In this document: piece by piece, positions 51,101 to 60,100 of the stretch
How the letters are laid out: each line of letters starts with the position of its first letter
How positions within the stretch are numbered: the first letter of the stretch is position 1
Assembly: GCA_012064415.1 (NCBI GenBank)
Contig: SSNU01000272.1
Span: 186,001-250,000 of the forward strand
Source: Gyrodactylus bullatarudis
Taxonomy: Eukaryota > Platyhelminthes > Monogenea > Gyrodactylidea > Gyrodactylidae
Length of the DNA stretch: 64,000 nucleotides
Reading direction: 5' to 3'
The notes under the pieces: generated by a model
Database searches by the model: none
What the model was told of the DNA's origin: nothing
The model's input: only the letters and a program-made list of their open reading frames with translations
Program-made: the position numbers and the translations under genes

Positions 51101-54100
51101 CCCATGTCGCTGGAGGTTACAGCTTACTAATGGATCTTACCGAGACTGGTACGAAAGGAACTGGTAGTTAGAAAACCTTAGGGGTACGCCAGAACATATA
51201 GAAGTAATCCGAGTTGCATGTGATGTTGGACGAGTGGATTGAGATTTGGACTACAATGCGAGAGGTCTATATGTATACCTAGATTAGTAATACATCATCG
51301 GTGGGATCCATTAGTAAGCTGTAACATCCAGCGACATGGGCTAATCCATTACCAAATAAGACGTTCCTGTGGGATATATTTCCTAACCACCTAGAACGAA
51401 ATATTTCTAGCTAAATATAAAATAATAATAATACAATACTGTATTGACAATAATATAAAATCATAAAAATGGTCAAAAGTACATTTAATCGATGAAAAGA
51501 TTCAACATACCTGGTCTTTGATGAGACATGGTCGTTCATCCATCCTATCATAGAATGCTAATTCTCTTATGGAACCCTAAAAAAGGGGGGATAAATTAGA
51601 TACTTTATAAATTCCTTGGTATAATATTTCTCTTTTTTCTTCCCTTTCCTATTAAATTTCTTATACACTTTTTTATGTGTAGATTAGATCAGTATTATTA
51701 TTATTGTTAAATTATTCACCATGTCGAAATACAAAGTGCATATTTTCCATATTTTTGAACTGGTTCCATTAATTGTTTCATCCGAATTAAAAAAAACCAG
51801 ACATAGGCTTGAAGAGAGAGAACGTTCAAGAAAAGGGGATAGCTGATAGGAAACTGAAAGTTTCAAAACCTCTAGAAAAGAAAATAACTTCTTTTGTATA
51901 ATTTATGGTGCTTCAAGCTAGAATTTAACACCTTCTGGCTTAGTAATACTACGAGGAATTTTCTGAGAAGAATAACATTGAGATTCTAGAAATAATTCAG
52001 CGGGAGTTTAAGGGTTAAAGTTGCTTTCAGCAATGATTTAAGGAGAAAGTTAACCAATCTTACCAATTAATCCATTGTATTTTGAATCTATTTAAGAAAC
52101 TACTTCTGAAACCATTTATTGTTAGTAAAAACTTGTTACAATTGAAATATTTTACGTCCGAAAATCCACTTAAAATTAGTAGAAAGATAAAGAGATAACT
52201 AGACATCTTAGACAGGAGAAGGCTTCAATTTCTAATTTTTCTATTCTATACAGAAACCCAAGTGATGACAATACAGATGTTTGGGTGAAGGGGTAATTCT
52301 TCATCAATTTATACAAAGCAGACTTATGTGTTCAAAAGAAAAATTGCTATGGCCAATGTAAGCTTTTTCACTTTTCTCTCCATTGTTGCTATTTATTGGA
52401 AAGTTTTAGTGTTTTTTTCAGCTTAAATTTATTCTAATCTTCTTATATTCATCTTTTGACTTTATCATTTTAAAAGAGACACTACTGATGAATTTTTGAG
52501 AAATGTACATTTTGTGTATCTTTTTTTAATTTTCAAATATTCAATTGGAGTGGAAAACAATTCAGATGAATAAATCTTAATACACAATAAATCAAAATGA
52601 AAGCGCTCAGTTCTTTGTTCTCATTAAATTGAAAAGTAATTTGAAATTTTATCTCTTCTTCATGTGTTCAATTAAAAAAAGCTTTGTGTAAAGATAATAA
52701 TGATATCAGACGAGTTACTTGGCATTAGTTCAGCAAACACGAGATACATTTTAATAAAATTAATATACATTGAAACATATATATATTATACATGTGCTTC
52801 GAAGACTTTGAATAAAGGTAAAATGATTACTCGCTAGCATGTGATTGGCCACTTCCTCCAATTGATTTGATTCAGTTTTATAAGAAATTTGAAATATTTC
52901 GTAGGAGCCTTTTCGCAAAAACCTAATAGCCATTGTTATTACCCAATAAGTAAAGCTAATTGATAAATTCTTTACGAAAATCTCTATATTTTCATCAAGA
53001 AGGAACTTTTATGATTATTAAGCCCGCATTTTTTATGTTTTTGAGAGAGATAGGAAAAATTCATCTCATAAAGTGAAAATTTTTTGTAATTGATTGCTAT
53101 AGCTGGAACTCAGTAAATCCGTATCATACTCGTTTTCTTGATAGAATTCATAGATTCCTCCACTTCATACCAAACAACTTTATTACCTATTCTAACTAAA
53201 GCTAATTGATATGAAGTTGGGAATCTATGTTTTTTATAAAAATCACAATTTTTTAATCAAGATTTCGAATGTATTAAAGAATTTTAGGAAACGAGATCAT
53301 TTTCATTCTAAATCAAAAGTGATTGAATAAAGTTTTTCAGGATCAAGATAAGAGGAGAAAATCAATCATGCTAAATCTGTTCTATTGCTTCAACTCATAA
53401 TCTTTTGGTAGCTAAATTTGGATTTCTAGATCATTTTTCGATAATTCAAAATCCCTCAAAAATTCTCGTCTTGTTGTGATCTTGCAAAAGTTTTTTTGAC
53501 TCACTTTCAGATCAACAAAATAATTTTAAATCAATATTTTTCCTCAAATGATAAAATAAGGAAACATCATTTGAACTCCTAAAAATCTCCATCAAAATAT
53601 GTTTCCTGACGAAAAAATTGAGATTATTTTTAAAAATAAAAAATTCCCATCTTCAAATCAAACCACCTTAGTTTAAACGGATCCAAGAACCTTCATGGAT
53701 ATTCAAGGATTGAAAATGCAATTGGTATTTGATTTAAAATTTTATTCTCTAATCAAGATTCCTATTGAAATACAATACAATTTTTTCATTTTGATTAATG
53801 ACGTTGTTGATATAATAAAAACAGAAAAATTAATTACAGTAATATTGTTTCATGTGATTGGAAAAAATGCGTTTCTTCTACACTTCGCAATAATTTTGAT
53901 ACCAGGTTTCAGTTTGAAAGAAATTAATCAGATAAGAATTATTATTTACTGGAAGAATATGTGTATGCCTACAGACAGACTTGTGACTTGCTTCAATATT
54001 TTTCCATTATCTCAATCTAATTATAAGCATGTTTTTTTCAAGTTTAAAAATCAATGATAATGTTGTTACCTTGAATTTTTGATTCGAGTAAGATGGACCA

Positions 54101-57100
54101 CGGTTCAGAATGTAGAGAACAGCCCCCTGTCTGAAGAACTCTTGGCTCAGAGGGGATTTGCTTGATACACTGTGGTATGGTGTTAATTTAAGCTCAGAAC
54201 AGCCAGTATACAAATTGATCTGGAATAGAAATTTATGAGGTCTTTTTCCACACTAATTTTTCTCAAAAGCCCTTACCTTGTCATCAATGAATTGTAGTCC
54301 GATATTATAAAAGTCCTTCTTCTGCGGTATATAAACAACGAATTCAGTCATTTCTCCATCGATTGGCTTCAACATCATTGATAATTTTATCGTTTTTGGG
54401 AATTCCGATACCTTTTGAAAGAATCAACTTAGAAATCATTTATCATTTATGTGTATGAGAATAATTAATCCTCAAGACAGAAACCAATCAATCATTGAAA
54501 CTGCCAGAGAAGAAGATTATGTTAAAATAAAATGAAATTTAAAAGTAAACATTTATGTGTAATCACTTGGAATTTGGATTGAAAATATAATTTCCTAATT
54601 ATGTTTTGCTTCTGAATATTTGGAAAATTCAAATGATTCAATTTTCCAGTTTAATCATGGGCAGAACACTGCTTTTCTCATAAAGAATCTGAACTTAACA
54701 TGTGTAAATTGCTCAGTTTTTTTCATTGACATCATCATACCAAATTTCGGTCGAAAATATCTTTTTATTCTTCTGAGATAAAATACAAAAAACGAAATTT
54801 TCAAATAAAAATCGTTTTAGATTAATCCAAATTGTTATTCATTGAGAAGTGGACATTCAATCAATTTTATATTCAATCGAACGCTAAAAGAATCTTTACA
54901 GTTGTATCAAACTTCCTCAAACCTACATCTAATCAAAAACTGTATCTAATTTTTGAAAAACTAATAAACTGATTGGTTAATAAATTTCCTAGGGATCGAA
55001 AATGAAACTGAAGCTGTAAGTTTAATATATAGCGATAAAATATTGAATGAGTATAGTTTTCATTTCTACTGCAATTTTTTGATGTATAAGACTTGTGGAT
55101 TCTCAAAAAGTTCTAGAGGTGTTATGAATAAACTGGATGATTTCCTTTCTAAATGCATCAAGTCATAAAATTACTTATTATCAGCTAAACTTGTTACTAG
55201 TTACAAGATTCCCGGGATTCTTGAGACTATCAGATAATCTTGAAACCGAGTAAAAGGCTTTATTACTATAGTAACAAGTTTAACTGAATTTCCAGGGTGT
55301 CTTGAGACTATCAAGAATGACAAGATTAAAGGTAACATATTATACATCGAATATAAGAGAAACTGGCTTTATCATAAGTTAAAAAACAGTTTCATTCAGA
55401 TTTAACGCGGTTCTGCAACTGTTCTGAAAGAATAACGTAAATTCACGAAAATAAAAGCCAATTTTTATTTGAAAATTTTCTTACAGATTCATAGAAAGAT
55501 ATTTTTAAAATACTTGAAGAATTGGTTTAGGCGATTTTAGTAATTTTGAAAAATTTCGTTTCATTCGATTTTTTGAGATTTTCAACCTTAGTTCTCATAA
55601 AGCTACTATATACCGAAACCAAGAAACTATTTATTCTTCAACACCTCTAAAATTATTGGAGACCTTGAAAATTTTGAGGAAGATCTATCTCAGGAAAAGG
55701 ACAATATCAAAAAGTTTTGTTGAGAGAAATCTAAAAACAACAGAATTTTGTGTAAAGTATTGAAACAAATTGAATAAAATTTTCTCATTAATCTCAAGCA
55801 AAACTTTTATTTTTCTTTTAGTCTGTTTGTTACTGTGGCTTATTCAACTTGTATTTCATTTCTCTCATTCAAAAAATATAGCTTTACTCTAGTAGATAGG
55901 TTTTAATCTGATAACGATCAACAATATTTCGATTTTCTTGCCAAGTATGTACTCAGTTTAAACTGAGTAAAACCAGATGTATTTTTCGAACCTAGTTTTA
56001 ATTACCAATCTCTATATTTCCCAGTTATATCTTCTTTTAACTGCAAGTAGTTCCACTTTAGTGAAGTAAAAATATTCGTTAATAACGATTCGTTATCATA
56101 AGTGATGTGTTCTGCTTAAAGAGATCGAACTGTTCAAAGGAGGAACGTGATTTGTAAAAGATTCATTATTTCTTGTAACTATGTAATATTCATCATCATA
56201 ACTTTTATTATCAATGTTTATGATTCGGTTAAAGTAATCAAGTAAATAAAATAAATCAAAATTAAATCAGTTAAGTGAGAAATCAGGATTTTTTTCTTCA
56301 ATTAAACATGACGAGTAAATGTTTCAAAAAGAAAACATTTGCTTAGGTAATTGAATTTTGACTATGGTTTTCAGTGCTAAAACTTCTAATTTATTTCATT
56401 ATAGTTCTGCCCTCATCTTATTTTCATCATCAACCATAAATTTTTTACATGAGACATATTCAATATGAATCATTAATAGAAATGATCATTCTTAATTAAT
56501 TTCTGAGACTTTAGTCTGATGTCCCCAATGTTTCACTATCTCAAAGTCATAGAATTCTATTTTTTTGCAGAGAAAGAGAGCCAAATTATTTATCTTCTCA
56601 GGATTCTAAATCAGCGTTTATCGGTATTTTCAATTAAATTTAGTTTTCGGTCAATCAACTCTAATCAAAAAGTAATACGTATTACAATTCAAATGTCAAT
56701 CTGACAATTTCGATTTACACCAAAAACTAAACGTTCAAGGCGTACCACTAACTTGAAATCCTTGCTGTTGAAAATTGCGATTAGAAAACTTTCGAAAGAC
56801 TCACTGAAACTTTGAGGAGGAACCTCTCCACAGAATCAATATCCAAAAGAGAATAAATTGTATACTCTTCTACATCTGCGTCTGGTTTGAATATTGCATG
56901 GAGAAATAGTTCTGACTCAAACTTGCGTTCTGGAAAGACTTGGTCAGCCTCAATGGAAGGCGACCTATCTTCTAATTTAGCAATGTTGACCTCGACCGGA
57001 AATTTAGCATCAGTGGGAATGTTTACTCCATAGACTGTGTTTAAATAAACCATCATGTCCCCACGAATTTCTGTGGTAAAAGTAAAGTTATTATCAAAAA

Positions 57101-60100
57101 ATTTATTTTTAAGAGCAGGATGTGAACTCGATCGATTTACACAGTGTAACATTTTTCCACAATAAATTTATTTTAGAGAGTTAAATTGTTATTTCCATTC
57201 CCGGATGTACCTTATTTTTTAGAATATCTCTAGATTCTAATCCTAAAGCCTCACTTATAGTTTTATTCGATCTTGATTTTCACGATAATGAGATAAGCTG
57301 GGTCATTTACAATTACGATTACGGCATCAACGACATGCAAAAAACGTTAAAATTATTCTTCAACTATAATTATTGTATCAAAATCACTAATAGAATTAAA
57401 CATTTTTCTTCAAGCTGTAAAAATTTTTTAAAGAAATTTCATCCTATCGTTAAATGTTAATAAAATACAAAAATCTTGCTTCTGATTAAGCCATTTTTAT
57501 TATACAGCTCTCATTTTTTCATCAAATTTCCTTGAAAAGCTCTATCAGATTCTGATCCAAGCTAGAAATCAATATAAAAAATACATCAATATTAAAAAAT
57601 CTATCTCAAATTAAATTATCCTTTAAAGCATTAGTAAGTTTCAATAGGATATTTTTCATATATATTCAGACTGCCATGCATTAGTCATTGCTCAAATGAA
57701 AGCAAAGAATTTAAACACGTTTTTGAATTCGACAGAATTTCATATCGATGATTAGAGAATAATCTTGAAAGAATGAAGAACTAAATTACCAAAGAGTATT
57801 ACTTCTCTGTCTCTCTTTGATAAGAAATCACTAATCACATCAAAAGTAGAATTGAAAGCATGCAAATCGATAATGTAGATTCTAAGGATTCTGAGGATCG
57901 CCATTTTTTGGCATAAAACCGGAAATTAATATGACTATAAAAACTGATTTTATATGCCTTTTAATACAATTCAAACTGGTCGATTCATTCAAGACTCGAT
58001 TGATTGATATTTTTATGATTTGAAGATTTTATTTGTTAGCACAATCATCTCTGGCGAAGGCGAGAGGTAATTTCTCTAGCATAATATTGTGTGAAGATAT
58101 TCCTGAATTATTGCAACTATAAAATAGACGATGACTTGCACAGTGGAATACATGGTTAGAAGGATTATTGTCAACTTCTTCTAATAGTGCAAAAACAAAT
58201 TACATACACTTGACAATATCATCGTGATATCGGAAATCGTGGGGATATGATACGCTTCCACAATAAAACTGCATTGATTTTAGATAGTTCCAACCAGATT
58301 ACTAACAAGTGCAGAGAAATAGTTTTTGAAAAATTAAGATTTTGAAGTCTAAGACTCTTTTCTATAAATTATACTCAGATATTGATAGAATAAAATATTT
58401 GTGACATTTTTTCCCTTTCTCAAGATTCAATGAATTCTTTTACCTTTTCATTAAGAAAATGCTAATTTATCTTAACAAGATTTAATTTTCATAGAATTCT
58501 TTTATCAGGAACCAGAAAATTGTAAATTTTGTACCTAATTTAAAGACTGAATAGGATAAAAATAAGAGTCTTGGTCTTTTCAGTACGAATTAGCAGAGCA
58601 ATTTTTGTTAATTTTTACTCAAGTAAGAATTATCTACAACATGTACATTGTACAGCTATTCTCGATGGCGTGATTTTTTTAACATTGAATGCAAAGTTTC
58701 TGTTAGTTTCAACGTGTGATAAGAATCGAACGTTATTTTCCAGGATCACCAATAGAAAAAGAATTCAATTATCGCTTGTATTTTGAAAGTCAATTTGGAC
58801 TGATCTCGTATCATCCAATTTTTTTAATTTTCAAGCAGTAAAAATGGTCGAAAAATACAAAGTAGACTTTTGCAGTAATGATGAAGTGTTTCCTAAAATA
58901 TCAACAATCATAACTCTTGATCCTTCTCACGCCTTGAAAACCACAGATTTTTTCAGTTCAAAGTTAAAGAAAGAACTTAAGATATTTTTGATACACTCAC
59001 CTAATGAAAATAAAATGAATAAAACATCTAATTCCAGTAAAACATCTTAACCCTTTTTTACAATTGATTGTTTGGCGTATAAAAGTGGAATAAATGATTG
59101 TTTTAAAATTATTAATACTTTGGTAAGTTAATGTATTACAAAGAGTCTTTTCTCTTCAGCTTAGTTTTTTTATAACAAGAAATATAGTAATAATATATAA
59201 CATGTTAATTTGTAATGATTATTGTATATCATGATTAATAAATAGACCTATTAATCTTTTATTGGACAAGTACTTTGGACATGAAAATAGACATTGAATA
59301 AAATTGTAGAAGTGTATATTATTAATTATTATTAACTAACTAAAAAATGTTAACTTTTTAGAAAGAAAAGGAAACAAAAAAATGTAGTCCACTCTGTAAA
59401 GAAATTAACAACGAAAAATAAAAAAATTGAATCTTAATCGTATTCACACTGTCGGATTACTGTTATAAATATTTAAATTAACATATATAATTATATGAGT
59501 ACGAACAATTATCCGAAATAATTCATGAAACAATGAGAAGAAAATAAAAATAGAATCCCCAAAATGTAAGCCTCTTCATAGATAGAGAAGCAAATTCATT
59601 CACTTGATTGAAATAAAATTGAACTCAATATGTGATAACACTTTGAAATATAGGTTGAAAAAATATTTCTGTCTTTAATATTCGACACTGTAAGATCTTG
59701 ATTGATTTCAATTGAGAAATCTTTAAAAATAACCGGTGTATTCTAATATTTCTAGAAATTTTATCCAAGTTAAATATTTATTCTTTCCATCTGGCATTAA
59801 ATCAGGATTTTAAACGTTTCTCTTGACTAAAGTGTTACTCGAATTTCTCCTGTCAAAAGATTCATTATCCAACTTGGCTTGGTTAAATATATTCAACTTA
59901 TAAATGAAATTTTAAACAATTAAATCAGTTTAACCTTTAAAATGATCAAGAGAATAGATAACTTTCGAGTAGACAAATTATTCCCTCATATACAGAGTAG
60001 ACAAGAAGATTATGTTTTGGCGCCATATAGGCAATATAATTCAGTATAGAAAATAGTACATGGAATACACAAGAGAGATTAAGACGACCATTAAATCTTA

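Larger units (their letters stand above)
51511..57126 (-). other. TSPN / laminin-G-like domain of the multiplexin
   Basis: Four exons (57126-56805, 54411-54277, 54219-54070 and 51576-51511) encode about 220 residues with the layout of the thrombospondin-N-like domain of collagens. The strand [19 protein letters not shown] is followed by [40 protein letters not shown] (the 'hhhYxxC' strand) and [14 protein letters not shown]. The closing helix/strand [20 protein letters not shown] corresponds to the conserved GxLxxLxxY...C end of TSPN domains. Two Cys (TGC and RPC) are placed as in the family. Splice borders for the last three exons are strong. Confidence 0.85.

Noticed and set aside
53695..54057. 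120-codon plus-strand ORF
   Set aside because: It is Ile/Phe/Asn-rich, has no motif, lies in an intron and has a composition expected by chance in AT-rich DNA.
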